64,000 nucleotides of DNA from Orientallactaga sibirica (GCA_036365145.1 JAEOAD010000001.1:102768001-102832000); one strand, 5' to 3'. Counted from the first letter of the stretch, positions 20,501 through 32,840 are shown. Program-made: numbers and translations. Notes: generated by a model not told the origin, from the sequence alone.

Positions 20501-22250
20501 AGAGAATAATTTGTGCAAAGTTCCTAAAGATCTGGTCACCTTGCAGACCCAATATGAGATCTGTGCCTGGAAGGTTTGTTCGACTTTTGAGTCTGTAAGA
20601 GTTAATGCTGCTTCCTGCTTCTGTGTTGAGGGTCCCCCGAGAATCTACAGAGGAATATCACTCAGCCAGATGGAAATTAAAAGCCCCACACAACAAAGAG
20701 CCAGTTTCCTTCCCTAGGATGGGCTCATGCCCACATTATCTGACTCACCATTTGGACTAGTTTCCTGTGCTAGTGGGCTGGGGCTGGCCTTTGTGCAGGA
20801 TGCAGCCTTTCCAGAGGCCAGGCTGGTTCATTCTGGAAAGGAGCACCATTGTGGACATGTAGTCCTTCTTGTACCTGACCTCTGCCATTGCTCTTTCAAG
20901 GGCTCACTTTATATTTACTGCTTCCGAGCTGTCCTGGGGCCTGAGACCTCATTTTGTCTGTAGTAAGACAGTAAAGATGACATTGTCAACTGTGGTTTTA
21001 AAGAGAAACTGATATTTAAAGATAGTTTAACCTTGACTTACCACTTCATTTGAAAAGGTTAAGGAAGAAGAGGAAGGAGGAGAGAAGGAATAGAGGAATT
21101 TCTATACTTCGTATGCCATAATTGGGTGATTCTAGGCAGCCGCTGTCTTATCCCAGGAGTGGGGAGAGTGGGGAGGGCCATAGCAGGAGCCAGCTCTGCC
21201 CATCCAGCATGGCTAGAGAGCCTGTTCCAGCAAGATTCCCAGGAGAAAACAGAGACAAGGTAGCTAATTCTGGCTCAGTGTGCTGAGGATTAGAGGAGGC
21301 CCTGCTACAGAGCCTCTAATCCTGGCCTGGCGTGGGTTTGTCTTTGGTTACTATTCCCTTTGTGTTTGCATCATCAGAAGACAAGAAAACCAGTTGCCTG
21401 GTACCGCCCTGACAGTTATCTTAAACTGAGCAAAGAGGATCAAAATGTTTAATTGGAGCTCACAGGACCAAGCCTACCTCCATGGGCTTAGTGGCACCAT
21501 GCCTTTTCCCCTCGGTCCGAGGTGATTATTGCAGTGGCTCTAGCGCAGTGGTGATGTTGGTGGGGTGGGGTATGAAGTACAAGAGGGAAAGGCAGCAGCT
21601 GTAGACGTCAAGCTCAGCATGTACCAAGGTGCTGGTGACCTTGATCCCTCTGGTGGGGATTCTAAGGTTATAAAATGAACATCTTTAATCCCCGCACAAT
21701 GCACCCTCTTTTATAGTCTGCCTGGATCACTGTTGTGAAAACACATTGGAACTGTGTACGTTCGCCTTTGTGTGAAGACCAACCTCGTTTGGATATTCAC
21801 TTCTACACAGGCTTCGTCTTTTTAGTGTGTAGGTCTTCCCTGCTGTGGGAAGGGCCGGAGTTAGACACCATCATGTGGGGACTTATTCAAAGGTTTTATA
21901 TGCTAGATGGGATGGGGGCAGTATTTGTTTAGATGGATAATTTTTTATTACAGGAATTATTTTAATTTTTAAAAAGGCATGTTTATTAGGGAAAGTTGGA
22001 AATCTTACAACTGGAGAAAGGAGAGAAGAATTATCTACAAATCTACTATCTAGACATAGCTACCTCATTGGCATAGTCTCTAAAAGTATTTCTTTCCTTC
22101 CAAAGGGTTATTTTGACTTTTATATTGTTGCAGCCATTTTGTGTATGTGTTGTTATATCTATTACATATATGTGTAATATGTTCATAACACACACACATA
22201 TATTATTGTGTACAGTGGCTTTTAGTGTGCAAAATAGTAAAAGGGTAGTG
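20501..22250. other. Repeat-poor 1.75-kb interval of intron 1
   Basis: No confident repeat. An A/G-rich patch lies near 21062-21095. From about 21930 the sequence becomes AT-rich and may be an unrecognised old element. Confidence 0.45.
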
Positions 22251-22254
22251 GAAA

Positions 22255-22984
22255 TCATCGTGTGTGTGTGTGTATGTGTGTGTGTGTGTGTGTGTTGTGT
22301 AGCCCAGCATGCACCATAGGCGTTGGGCCTTCCATCTTGTTCGAGGCAGGCTCTCTCGTGTCCTGCCTCTGCGAATACTAGACTAGCTGTCCTCACACAT
22401 TTTGGTTTTGGAATTCTCTAGGTCCTGCTTCTCATTGCCATAGGCACATTGAGATTACAGATGTGTCCACTTCTACATGGTCTGGGCACCCAAACTTCAC
22501 TTGTCAGGTTTGCACAAAAAGCACTTTTTTTTTTAAGGTAGTCTTGCTTTAGTCCAGATGGACCTGGAAAATTCACTATGTTGTCTCAGGCTGACCTTGA
22601 ACTCATGGTGATCCTCTTACCTGTGGTTCCCAAGTGCTGAGATTAAAGGTGTGTGCCACCACACCCAGCCAAAATCTTGTTTGTGTTTTTTTGTTTTTAT
22701 GTACTTTTTAAAAAAAAAAGTGGTAAGGCCTCTATCCTTTGAATATTTTTATTTATTTATTTGCAGGCAGAAAGAGAGAGAAAGAGGGAGAATGGGCACA
22801 CCAGGGCCTCTAGCCACTGCTAACGAACTTCAGACATATGGGCCACTTTGTGCATCTGGCTTTACGTGGGTACTGGGGAACTGAAACTGAGTTGTTAAGC
22901 TTGCAGGCAAGTGCCTTATCCATTTATCAATCTCTCCAGCCCCAAAGAAAGCATTTTTAACCACTGAGCCATCTCCCCAGCCCT
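22255..22984 (-). repeat. B4-type SINE, antisense, split by a B1 and a tRNA-derived SINE
   Basis: Starts with (TG)n at 22259-22296 (its CA tail) and runs to about 22525. It resumes at 22945 as GCATTTTTAACCACTGAGCC. Between lie an antisense B1 (22530-22675) and an antisense tRNA-derived SINE (22740-22943). Confidence 0.65.
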
Positions 22985-22999
22985 GTGCCCATTTTTTTG

Positions 23000-23167
23000 G
23001 TGTTTTTTTTTTTTTTTTTTTTTTTTTTTGAGGTAGGGTCTCACTCTAGTCCAGGCTTACCTGGAATTCACTATGTAGTCACAGGGTGGCCTTGAACTCA
23101 CAGAGATCCTTCTACCTCTGCCTCCCCAGTGCTGGGATTAAAGACATGCGCCACCACACCCGGCTTC
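23000..23167 (-). repeat. B1-like SINE, antisense, with target duplication
   Basis: T-run of about 22 then GAGGTAGGGTCTCACTCTAG. CTGTGCCCATTTTTT flanks both ends. Confidence 0.9.
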
Positions 23168-23179
23168 TGTGCCCATTTT

Positions 23180-24028
23180 TTAAATGTTTATAATCATATG
23201 TCCTTACATGTCTGTGAACTTGACACTTGGGTCTCTTGAGTCACAAGGGATTGGTGACTGGCTGTGAGTGGTGATGAACTGAGCAGGTGATGATGCAAGA
23301 TCCAGCCCACATCTTGCACTTCCAAGATGCAAACCAGTGTGCTCACTGGTTCTTAACCGTCTCTTGTCTTCTGCCTAGGGGTTCTAGACCCCTTCTAGTT
23401 TTGTCCCTCGCTACATTGGCTTCATTAGCATCCCCTCCCACTTTCACTGATGATCATTACACCATGCACTGTAAGACATGCTCGTAAGCATGAAAGCAAT
23501 ATTGTCCTCTTCCAATGTGGCAGCTGAAAAGATCTATAGCATTATATATAGCAGTATTCATTTGGGCCAGGCAGCTGGGGATGAAGCTTAGCAGAAAAGC
23601 ACTTGTTGAGCATGCCCAAGGACCTAGGCACAATCCTCAGCAAAACAAAAGCAAGACAAAACAAAACAAGACAAGACAAAACTTGTACAAGGGCCCATGG
23701 AAAGGCCCTTGTCTTGACAGCTCTGCCGTAGGCATCTTGAAAGTCTTGGTAAGGCTTTGAACAGGCGGCCTGCGTTCTCATTCGGCATTGTGCGTGTTGT
23801 CATTATACTCGGGACGCACCTTGCCTACAGCAATTCTTTCTGATGACTGAATTATTCACATTGATGATTCACCTTGCCTACTGGGAAGTGTCCTAGTGGA
23901 AGACAAAGTCTTTGGAATTCACAGACCACATTTCAAATGACACTTGGTTTGACCCTTCAGGTAAGGCACTCAGTCACCAGAGCCTCAGCGTTCTCTGGAA
24001 AGTGCAAAGAGTGATCACAATTTGAAAA
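23180..24028. other. Unique intron 1 sequence
   Basis: Only an A/C-rich (CAAAA/CAAGA) patch near 23640-23682 stands out. Confidence 0.5.
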
Positions 24029-24029
24029 A

Positions 24030-24412
24030 ATTATTATTATTATTGTTATTATTATTGTTTTTCAAGGTAGAGTTTCACTCTAGCTCAGGCTAACCCAGAA
24101 TTTATTATGTAGTCTCAGGGTGGTCTTGAACTCATGGAGATTCTGCTGCCTCTGCCTCCCGAGTGCTGGGATTAAAGGCATGTGCCACCACGCCTGGCCT
24201 TAAAATTTTTATTTATTTATGAGAGAGAGAAAAAAGAGAGAGAGAGAGAGAGAGAATAGGTGCACCGAGGCCTCTAACCACTGCAAACAAACTCCAGATG
24301 CAAGCACCACCTTGTGCATCTGGTTTACATGAGTTCTTGGGAATCAAACGTGGGTACTTAGACTTCATAGGCAAGTGCCTTGACTGCTAAACCATCTCTC
24401 CAGCCCACTTTT
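24030..24412 (-). repeat. Antisense B1 followed by antisense tRNA-derived SINE
   Basis: (ATT)n at 24030-24058 precedes the B1 (to about 24202). The second SINE follows with GAGAGA runs and ends TGACTGCTAAACCATCTCTC near 24402. Confidence 0.85.
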
Positions 24413-24569
24413 TTAAGATTTTGAAATTAAGAGAATGTGTGAAGCAGACAGAGTCATGCCTTGTGCATTCATAGTCCATATGACCTCTTATCCCCTGCCC
24501 CACCTTCCTTGGCTGGTAAACAGTTGGTGCTCAACATGTGCTTACTAACATCAAACTAAATTTCAGTTT

Positions 24570-24955
24570 TTTTAAAAATCTTTTATTTTTGTTTATTTAT
24601 TTCAGAAAGAGAAAGGGGCAGATAAAGAGAGAGAGAGAATGGGGACACCAGGGCTTCTAGCCACTGCAAAACTCCAGACGCATGTGCCACCATGTGCATC
24701 TGGTTTATGTGGGTACTGGGAAATCAAACCTGGGTCCTTAGGCTTCTCAGGCAAGCACCTTAAATGCTAAACTATCTCCCCAGCCCCATCAGGTTTTTTT
24801 GTTTGTTTGTTTGTTTTTGAAGTAGGGTCTTGCTCTAGCCCAGGCTAACCTGGAAATCACTATATAGTCGTAAGCTGGCCTCCAACACACAGCGATCCTC
24901 CAACCTCTGCCTCCTGAGTGCTGGGATTAAAGGTTTGCACCACCATGCCTGGCTT
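24570..24955 (-). repeat. Antisense tRNA-derived SINE followed by antisense B1
   Basis: The SINE spans 24570-24787 and the B1 24795-24955 with a (TTTG)n start. GTGTTGG near 24883 shows divergence of the B1. Confidence 0.85.
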
Positions 24956-24959
24956 GAGT

Positions 24960-25928
24960 TTCAGTGTTTGATGGCCAGTTTGTGCGTCATCATTTTCAGA
25001 TGGGACCTGGAGTACTCTAGCCTTTGGTTGAGATCTGGGATCACACAATTAGAAGGACTCATTCTAAGCCTCCCTCTTCTTCTCCTAGGCCTCACACTCC
25101 AGGGCATAGATCAACCTTTCAAAGTCAAGGTCGCATTCAGTGTATGGCACTATGGCGCTTGCTGTAGCAGACATGCAGTGCTGACTGTGCCAGGCATGAG
25201 GTCGTGTTTGTTCCTGGAGGTGGGCATGGTCCCTCCCCCTCTTCTATGGCTGTCCTGTGCCAGATCTTCCCTCAAGCAGAGCCGTTGATTCCTGCTGCTC
25301 AGGACATGTATGTCCCAGAGTGCTTTTTCAGTGAAAGCCTTATCCTAAGACAGTCCTAGATATAAAGCATGAAGACCAAGGCTGCAGAAGGGTGAAATGA
25401 GCACTGACTGGCACTGAGCCTTGCATCTTGGGGAAACCTAGTTGACCAGGGATGGACCAAGGCCTGAGCAGAAATGTAGCTGTGGCCAGATTGGCTGCTT
25501 CTCATAGGTCAGGATCTGGGACTGGCGCCTTTAGGTGTCTGGGACTGAGTCAGTGGCTGAGAGCCACCAAGCCTGGGGCAGCCTGTAGGCTGTGACTAAA
25601 TTAGGAAGAGGAACCCTTGGGCTCTCCTGGGAGCTCAGTGGGGCAGATGGGCAGTGTGGTGCCTCTGGTGGGTGTCTCTGGTAGGCAGCTAGAAACAGGC
25701 TGTTCAGAAGCATCTGGCCACCTTTCTCTTTGGCTTCTCAACGGGCTGTAGAAACATGTCATACAAGCCCTGGAAGGAGGGACGGCCCCTGACACTGGCA
25801 TACCTATAGGTGGTGAGAGTGGGAGATGGTCTTCATCATACCCCTCCCCTCTCAGGCTCCAAGTAAAGGAGGAGAGCCTAATATGCACACATGTTATAGC
25901 CACTTATAAGCTCTTCTAAAAAGCACAC
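24960..25928. other. Unique intron 1 sequence, about 1 kb
   Basis: No repeat recognised; GC-moderate. Frames found here have no family resemblance. Confidence 0.5.
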
Positions 25929-25929
25929 C

Positions 25930-26145
25930 TGAAGGCTGGTGAGGTGGCTCAGTTTGTAAAGCGCTTGCTAAGAAAGCACGAGGATCTGAGTTTGGTCCCC
26001 AGCACCCATGTACGTAAAAGCTGGGCATGGTGGTATGTACCTGTAATCCTAGCTCTGGGAGGTGGAGATAGGAAGATCCCTGCGGCTTGCTGGCTATGTA
26101 GTTTAACTGCGGGTTTGGTGAGAAACTGTTTCAAAAAATAAGGTC
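25930..26145 (+). repeat. B4/ID-B1 type SINE
   Basis: GGTGAGGTGGCTCAGTTTGT ... GATCTGAGTTTGGTCCCCAG ... AAGCTGGGCATGGTGGTATG ... GGATAGGAAGATCCCTGC-like centre, ending in AAAAATAAGGT. Confidence 0.75.
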
Positions 26146-26146
26146 A

Positions 26147-26365
26147 GGCTGGAGAGATGGCTTAGCAGTTAAGGCGTTTGCCTGAGAAGCCTAACTCTCC
26201 AGGGCCCATGAAAGCCAGATGCACAAGGTGATGCAAGCGCAGAAGGTTGCATATACACATGAAATGGTGCATGTATCTGGAGTTTTATTGCAGTGGCTAG
26301 AGTCCCTGTTGCACCAACTCTCTCTTTCTCATAAAAAAAATACAAAAAAAACAAAAACAAAAACG
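26147..26365 (+). repeat. tRNA-derived SINE
   Basis: Copy with a partial internal repeat (GATGCAAGCGC... and GGTGCATGTATCTGG) and a (CAAAAA)n tail. Confidence 0.85.
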
Positions 26366-26770
26366 TAGAAAGCAATTAGGAAGACACTTGATGTCAAGTT
26401 CTGGCCTTATACACATATACTCTTTCTTTCTTATGCATGCACACACATACACACACACACATGCACACACATTCCCCTTTCCTGAGAGCACACTACCCTA
26501 TTGGTCATTTTTTGGGTGGATTACAATGAACACTGGGTATCACAGAGGAACACTGGACTGTCCCACAGGGTAGAAATTGGGCTAATGGTCACCTAATGTA
26601 ACTTGGCAATGTAATAATGGCACTTTTTAATTTAGGACACCACATGGATCACATTTGGATCAGTGGTTTAAGAGTGAGATTTGAAACAAGAAATTAAAAT
26701 TAGTAAGAGAATGGTAGTTACTGGAAAGACAACGAATAGGTTTGTGAGTAATTAGACCATTTTTTAAAAG
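26366..26770. other. Unique sequence with a short (CA)n
   Basis: CA/TG repeat at about 26437-26470; the rest is unassigned. Confidence 0.5.
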
Positions 26771-26771
26771 A

Positions 26772-26968
26772 CTAAATCCAAGCTGGGGAGATAGCTCAGC
26801 TGGTAGAATGCTTGCCTAGTATACATGAAGCCCCGGGTTCAATTCCTAGCACTGCATGAACAAGTCATACACCTATAATTCCAGCACTGAGATGGTTAGG
26901 CAGGAGGATCAGGAGTTCAAGGTCAGTCTGGGCTATATGAGGCCCTGTCTCAAAGCAACAACAAAAAG
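26772..26968 (+). repeat. ID-B1 composite SINE
   Basis: GCTGGGGAGATAGCTCAGCT ... CCCCGGGTTCAATTCCTAGC then a B1-like half with CAGGAGTTCAAGGTCAGTCT. Confidence 0.75.
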
Positions 26969-27014
26969 TCAAACCCGCCCTTTGACTCCAGGACCTTAGT
27001 AACATCATCATAGG

Positions 27015-27027
27015 GACTTATTTATTT

Positions 27028-27058
<31 letters not shown>

Positions 27059-27075
27059 GAGGAGGAGGAGGAGAG
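27015..27075. repeat. (ATTT)n, poly-T and (GGA)n
   Basis: Low-complexity run of TTTATTTATTT, then about 19 T, then AGGAGGAGGAGGAG. Confidence 0.85.
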
Positions 27076-27084
27076 GTATTTTCT

Positions 27085-27248
27085 GCAGGATATGGTAAGG
27101 GCCTGAGCCTCCCCAACATCACCACGATTGATGTTTCAGGCATCCTGGTCTCTGTCCAGTAGATGCTAGTTGCCACCAGTCCTCCCCCAAGTTTTGACCA
27201 ACAAAATCTCCCTGGCAGTCCCTATAGAGGGCACCATCATCCCAGCCA
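27085..27248 (-). mobile_element. MER20-like hAT-Charlie remnant, antisense
   Basis: GGCATCCTGGTCTCTGTCCA, then TAGATGCTAGTTGCCACCAG, then TTTTGACCAACAAAATCTCC align with antisense MER20 from memory. Confidence 0.5.
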
Positions 27249-27249
27249 G

Positions 27250-29880
27250 TGCTCACAGGTGTCAACTTCCCCTGGGCAGGTGAGGAGATGGTTCCTCTCA
27301 TTCTGTCTCCAATTCCACAAAAATCAAAGATGCCCGGGGTATGCTGGAGGATTGCTGGCTAGGGGTGTGTGTCGGTGCTGTTTGATATGGCTACATTGCT
27401 AAAGGTTCTTGTAGGTATCTTCAGGATCATATTGTCACCCATGAATCCAGTTAAAAAGCAAGCAGGCAAACAAATAAAAAATAAGGAGAAACCACTACTA
27501 CTAACAACAAAAGCCAGGGAGTTTAGCCAGGCCAGGGAGGCTCTGGAATTTTCTTAAAAATCTTCGGCAGGCTCAGCCTAAAGATTGCTTCCTTCAGAAG
27601 CGTTCTCAGGAGACTCTGCATAGAGCTGGCCTGGGTGTTGATATGTGAAGAGGCTGAGAACATGTGGCATAAACATGGACTGATATTGTTTGCCATTTAC
27701 ACCCGGCATGTGTAATGCAGCAGGAATGGCTCCCGGGCGCATGTGACTCCCCTTGCAGACCGGTAGGCAGTGTCTGGGACCGCTCTTTCTCTTCTGCTCG
27801 CTCCTGCTCCCTGACTGGTATCCCCTCCTCCTCCTCTGCCCCTTCCCAGACTTTGTGAGCGTTTAAGTGGAGGCTTGTCATGATTGGCGTGCAGAAAGCT
27901 GGTAGAATGTTGTTGGAATTTTTTAGGGAGGCACATGCGCGATACCCAAAATGACTCCCAGCTTCGGTGGCCGCAGGTCAGCGCTTCATGCCAGGTGCCC
28001 TGGTCTGTTTCAGAAAGGTAAGGTTGCATGACATCACTCTACCTCTCTTCCCAGCCCAAGGGGGAGGTCAAGGGTTTTTTTTTTTTCATTATTATTATTC
28101 TCTAGTCCAGACAGTACTTCTCACCATGTTCCTGGCGCTCAGCGTTTGTGCATGAGTGTGCGATTTGTCGCTACCTCCACCCCCTCCTGTTTAAAAGAAT
28201 CTTAATAAATGATTCCCAACGGCCGTTTAACATGTGACCTAAAACGGCACCTCATGACCCCAGTGAAATCAGCAGTTCCAATGACAGCAAGTCTAGGTGC
28301 TCCCTTTACATCGGTTTCTAAACTTGTAGAAAGAAAAGTCGCGTAGCTACTGGAAAACAGACTGCGTCCTCACCATAGCTGCGGGGACAAGAAGGGGACA
28401 TGCTCAGAATCTGAGAATCTTAAGGACATTGAGGGGGGTCAGGCTGAGGTGCCCGGGGTGGGAGGGGGGAATGGATGGAATTTGTCAGCCTTGGGAAAGG
28501 AACATGTCTGGAAGTCTCGGCTCAGTTGAGTCCAGATTCTTAGTCTTGCTGACTTGGGGAGGGGACTGCGTAGTGACCATGCAGGAACAGGGGCTATTTT
28601 GTCGAGAAAACTCTTACACGTAGTTTCCTAGTAAACAAGTGAGTGTGTAAACGTCGGTAGTGAGGCTTTGAAGACATATTTGGATGCGGAGGTGGCGATC
28701 TCTTAGCAGACTCACGTACAACCGAACATGACTCACCTAGTTTCTTTATCTGACGTAATTAAAAGTAGCTTCGGCACAGGCAGTGGGGGAATGCTGAACT
28801 GTCTGCTTGCAAGTGTGTAAAAAGTAAGTTCACACTCATAAAATGACATGGATGACGTGTGGGAATGCCTTTTAACATTCAACATTTGAAAGATCCATTA
28901 CTTAGTTTTGCTATTGGTTTTTACTTCCTGTTTTCTCTTTCCTTCTTTTTAAATTAACACCCTCCCCCCAACCATAACTTCACAAAGATGTCAGAAAACT
29001 GAAGGGGAGAAAGTTGGTATTTTCACACACTTGCCCCTCCCCCATGTGCGTACACCAACAGCTGTCATGTATGATCGTGTGGAATTTGATATTTTGGACA
29101 AAATGACTTCCTTACTTTCCATAGTAATATAATAATCAATTTCACCATAGAAGACTGTACATGTCAAGACTGGACTGCTCCTAATTAGCAATGCATGGGC
29201 TAGTGGGGGAGAGAGCTGCGGGGCAGTTTCAAGTGAAAAATCCTTCTTCAAGTTCTAACTATGCCGGTCTTGGCCAACGCACTTCTCAGTCTCCTTGGAT
29301 CTCTACCACAGGTTTACTTTGTGGTGTTCTGAGAAACTACCACGAACTGCATGTGCAAATGTAACCGAGATGGGCCTGTCCCTCTAACCGATGCTGTTTT
29401 GCTTTTTATCTGCACTCTGCAGTAACTTTCAAATGGCCACAGCTTTCTTTGTAAGATAGAGGTCAAAGCCAGAAGCAACTTGCATGTAACCTTCTTCGCC
29501 TTGGGTGGCACCAGGCTTTTCTCAGCTGTACTTACAAAGGAGCCAGAAACTTCTGTTCATTTTGGGAAACATAATTTCTCCATGGTTCTGTAGTTTATTG
29601 ACCCAGCCTTAATGGCCTCATTTAAAGAGTGTAAAGGAGTTAAATAGTTGCATATGTTCTTGACACAAAGCTTATATTTCCTGGTGAAAGTGGCCACCCT
29701 GCTAAGGTCTGTGTTCCCCTAGGCTTAGAAACAGCCACAGATTCTAGTCAGGCAGCAAGCCAGGTGAACACCTACGAATTTGAAAGATTTGAGGACGTGC
29801 AAGGTGTTCTTAAGGCACCTATAATTTAAAAGGCAAAAGTCCACCTCAGCAAGCAAGCGTCTCCTGGCCTCCTGTGGCAG
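27250..29880. other. Repeat-poor 2.6-kb interval of intron 1
   Basis: This is the longest stretch of the window without a recognisable transposon. It has more CpG than its surroundings around 27.7-28.8 kb, where AP-1-, CRE- and GATA-type motifs cluster. It is a reasonable enhancer candidate for a muscle gene intron, by inference only. Confidence 0.5.
28729..28758. promoter_or_regulatory. Cluster of AP-1, GATA-type and CRE-like motifs
   Basis: TGACTCA at 28729-28735, TTATC at 28746-28750 and TGACGTAA at 28751-28758 lie within 30 bases in a repeat-poor region. Motif matches only. Confidence 0.3.
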
Positions 29881-29912
29881 AAACTGTGTGTGTTCCTAGG
29901 AGGTGACTTGCT

Positions 29913-29963
29913 ACACATACACACGCACACACACACGCGCACGCGTGCACACACACACACACA
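29913..29963. repeat. (CA)/(CG) alternating tract
   Basis: About 50 bases of alternating purine-pyrimidine sequence, including CGCGCACGCGTGCACACA, a classical Z-DNA-prone composition. Confidence 0.85.
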
Positions 29964-30131
29964 ACTAGATTTCATTGAATTTCTTGAAAACTGAATGAAC
30001 ATTGATTGACTGGCCTGCTCCATGGTAACCTTCTGTGGGTTTGTAAATATTTCAGTGTTTATCCTCGAGGTAATTTATGACAAATAGTCATACTCTTTGG
30101 AGTGACCAAAAAAAAAGGCTGGTGGAACCCA

Positions 30132-30171
<40 letters not shown>
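30132..30171. repeat. (AAT)n microsatellite
   Basis: Uninterrupted AATAAT array of about 13 units. Confidence 0.95.
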
Positions 30172-30173
<2 letters not shown>

Positions 30174-30384
30174 TTGATTTCATTACTTTATAGATGGATG
30201 GTTCTTGGTCTTTGTTTCATGATAGTTCTTCTGGGGATCTATTAATACCCCAGGGCTTGGGTCTCTAGTCTTTGGAGATGGGACCCAAACATCCCTTCTT
30301 GGAAAAATGCCCTAATTCCAACTTTGAGGTCTATTGACATTGATAACTTTATCAAAGACCAAAACCTCTTTTTAATATTTGTGC

Positions 30385-30885
30385 ATGCATATGGGTTTGA
30401 GTGTATGTATGTATATACACGAATTCACGTGTGGGTGCGTGTGTATGTGGGTGCCCTTGCACGTGTGTGAGCATGTGTGTTGGGTGTCTTCCTCAGGCGC
30501 TCCCCACCTTGTTTTTTTGAGACAGAGCCTCACACTGAATCTAGAGTTCACCACTGTCAGCTGGACTGGCGGATCAGCCAGCCCTGGGGATTTTCCTGTG
30601 TCTGCCTCCCCAGCTCTGGGAGTATAGGTGTGAACCACCACACCTGGCATTATTACGTGAGTGCTGGGGATGTGCACTCAGGACCTCATGCTTGTGTGAC
30701 AAGCTGAGCTATCTTCCCAGCACGCTGAAACCCTAATATTTTTGTTTTGTTTTTGAGGCAGAATGTCACTATATATCTCAGGCTGGCCTGGAACTCTCTG
30801 TGTAGCACAGGTTAGCATTAAACTTGTGACCTACTTGCTTCAGCCTCCTGAGTTCTGAGATCCAATAGCACCATATCCAGCCTGC
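30385..30885 (-). repeat. B4-type SINE then B1-like SINE, both antisense
   Basis: The GT-rich start (30390-30480) and GGTGTCTTCCTCAGGCGCTC ... ATTTTCCTGTGTCTGCCTCC ... GACAAGCTGAGCTATCTTCC are antisense B4. A diverged B1 follows at 30740-30885. Confidence 0.65.
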
Positions 30886-31654
30886 TTGCTTGATGTTTTA
30901 GCAGACTAGGCCTTCTAAGATGAGTATGGAGATAGAATTTTCATAATGCTGGTGGTGTTCAACTGAAGGACTTTGGGCTTGTGGAGGCTGATCCTCTGCT
31001 GTCTGTATTAGTAAACAGTCAAAATTCGTGAATGGGGCTCTGCTTTCCCCTGTGCAACAGGCCTCATCATGTGACACTGAGCCAATCAAACTACAGACAC
31101 AAGCACCAAAGGTTTCTGAGCCTTAAGTGTTTTTATTGTAGGAAGCCAAAGGTTGACAGTGTTGATGGAGTCTCATAAAGGGAGGTCCCTTGTGTCCCTT
31201 GACATGCGTCCCTTGAGGTTATTTTTGTAGCATCTGAAACCCCACAGGCAGAGAAGCCCTCTCTTGGGTACGTGGTGGCTGGGTTCCTAGAGATGAAGAG
31301 CATTTTCAACACCTTTGAGTTCAGCATTCTCAAAGCACGGCCTGAGATTGTCTGAAATACAGATTCCAAAGCTCAGCCCCAGACGTCCTGAGGCCGACAC
31401 TGGCTCAGGGCCCAGCCAGCATCTGTGCTCACAGTTCTGGTGCTCTGTGGAGTCTGTGGCTCGCTGCGGTCACATCCCCTTTCACTTTACAGCCAGACCG
31501 TTTCGAAGCTGATTGCTTCTCCCCAAAGCTTCCCAGGACTGGGACCAGAAGCTGAGCTCTCATCCTGAACTCTCTGTCTGTACCATGTACCTGGGTACCT
31601 GATTGTTCCAGCAGGTCCGTACACCACTAATAACTGCATGAAGAAAATGCTCAC
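30886..31654. other. Unique intron 1 sequence
   Basis: No repeat recognised. GAGTTCAGCATTCTCAAAGC ... GCCTGAGATTGTCTGAAATA near 31317 may be a decayed MER5-like patch; weak. Confidence 0.4.
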
Positions 31655-31655
31655 T

Positions 31656-31812
31656 GGACTGGGTGTGGTGGTGCACAGCTTTAATTCCAGCACTAGGGAG
31701 GTTGAGGTAGGGAGCTTGCAGTGACTTTGAAGCCAGCCTGGGCTGCAGAGTGAACTCCAGGTCAGCCTGGGCTAGAGTGAGAGCCTGCCTCAAAAATAAA
31801 CAAATAAATGAA
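31656..31812 (+). repeat. B1-like SINE
   Basis: GACTGGGTGTGGTGGTGCAC ... CCTGGGCTAGAGTGAGAGCC with an AAATAAACAAATAAA tail. Confidence 0.8.
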
Positions 31813-32494
31813 AAGAAAATGCTTCCCATCCCAAAATCACAAGGCAAAAAGAAACCCTAAATGTCTCAACTGAGCCTTTCATTTTGCAAATGAGAAAACT
31901 GAGCTCTACTTCAATATCAGTGACTTTGATAAAATGTACATTTATTTGTGTAGGAGCTAGTAAAATAGCAGGTTTATTCACTATCAAGTCCAGGTCCCCC
32001 TTTCAATTAGCCTATCCTGCCTCTTCGGTTTCAGATGGATCCCATCTAGTATTTATTTGGCTTTAAAAGCACATTGGTTAAAATGTGCAGGTTAATAGGC
32101 AACTTTAGGAAAAAGACCAACTAGTTCAAGAATGTTAAAATTAACCTAAAATTTTATTTTGGTGTAAAATTGGTCTGAGTTTTATAACCGTGCTGTACAT
32201 TTACCAGTAATACACACTGCTGAAAGGAAGACGCGGAGAACGCGAGGAGAATGACTGGAGCGTGCATTTCATTTCCAAACCGTGGAGATTACACACATCT
32301 CCTGAAATCACACACTGAAATGGCATTCTCTTCAGACTGAGTTAAAAGGAAAAATGTGACAAGTCTGTTTGTTGAATATTTTACAATTTTATACCCAATG
32401 TGTTTGGTAGTGTTTACATAATTCTGACAGTGTTCAAAGACTGAATCGAATCCAAATTCTACTCAAAGCTTCATCTTTCAAAGCTTTGTAGCAA
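31813..32494. other. Unique AT-rich intron 1 sequence
   Basis: GAGCCTTTCATTTTGCAAATGAGAAAACTGAG near 31872 (read as MIR-like GAGAAAACTGAG) is a probable MIR trace. From 32120 to 32490 nothing is recognised. Confidence 0.45.
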
Positions 32495-32522
32495 TACACA
32501 CACACACACACACACACACATA
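32495..32522. repeat. (CA)n microsatellite
   Basis: About 13 CA units. Confidence 0.95.
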
Positions 32523-32614
32523 CTCCATTTTTAGCCAGGAAAATAAATTGAGCATGTGATATGCAACAACTGCGTGTAAACACTCAAATGCACACACATA
32601 CAAAGCAGTATATA

Positions 32615-32840
32615 AGATAAGGATAGGAACATTTATTGGTTGTATATGCCTGCCAAGTGCCAGGCACTGTGACAAGGGATGATACATGTAGTTTCTGCTT
32701 TCAAATGATCATGGAGTAGTGGAGAAGTCAGACAGATCATTCAATCATCACTTCTGAGAGGATAGTGTGGGAGTTGAGAGAGGGAAACTGAGAGTGGCAA
32801 AGTGGTGAGGCCTTCTGGGGCATGTACAAGGGGGTACCAG
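32615..32840 (+). repeat. MIR-type remnant
   Basis: ACATTTATTGGTTGTATATG then GCCAAGTGCCAGGCACTGTG is the start signature of a MIR-family element; the extent on the right is uncertain. Confidence 0.5.

Noticed and set aside
22046..22396. 116-codon minus-strand frame
   Set aside because: It consists partly of a poly-His/Thr run from (TG)n and is the tail of a B4 SINE.
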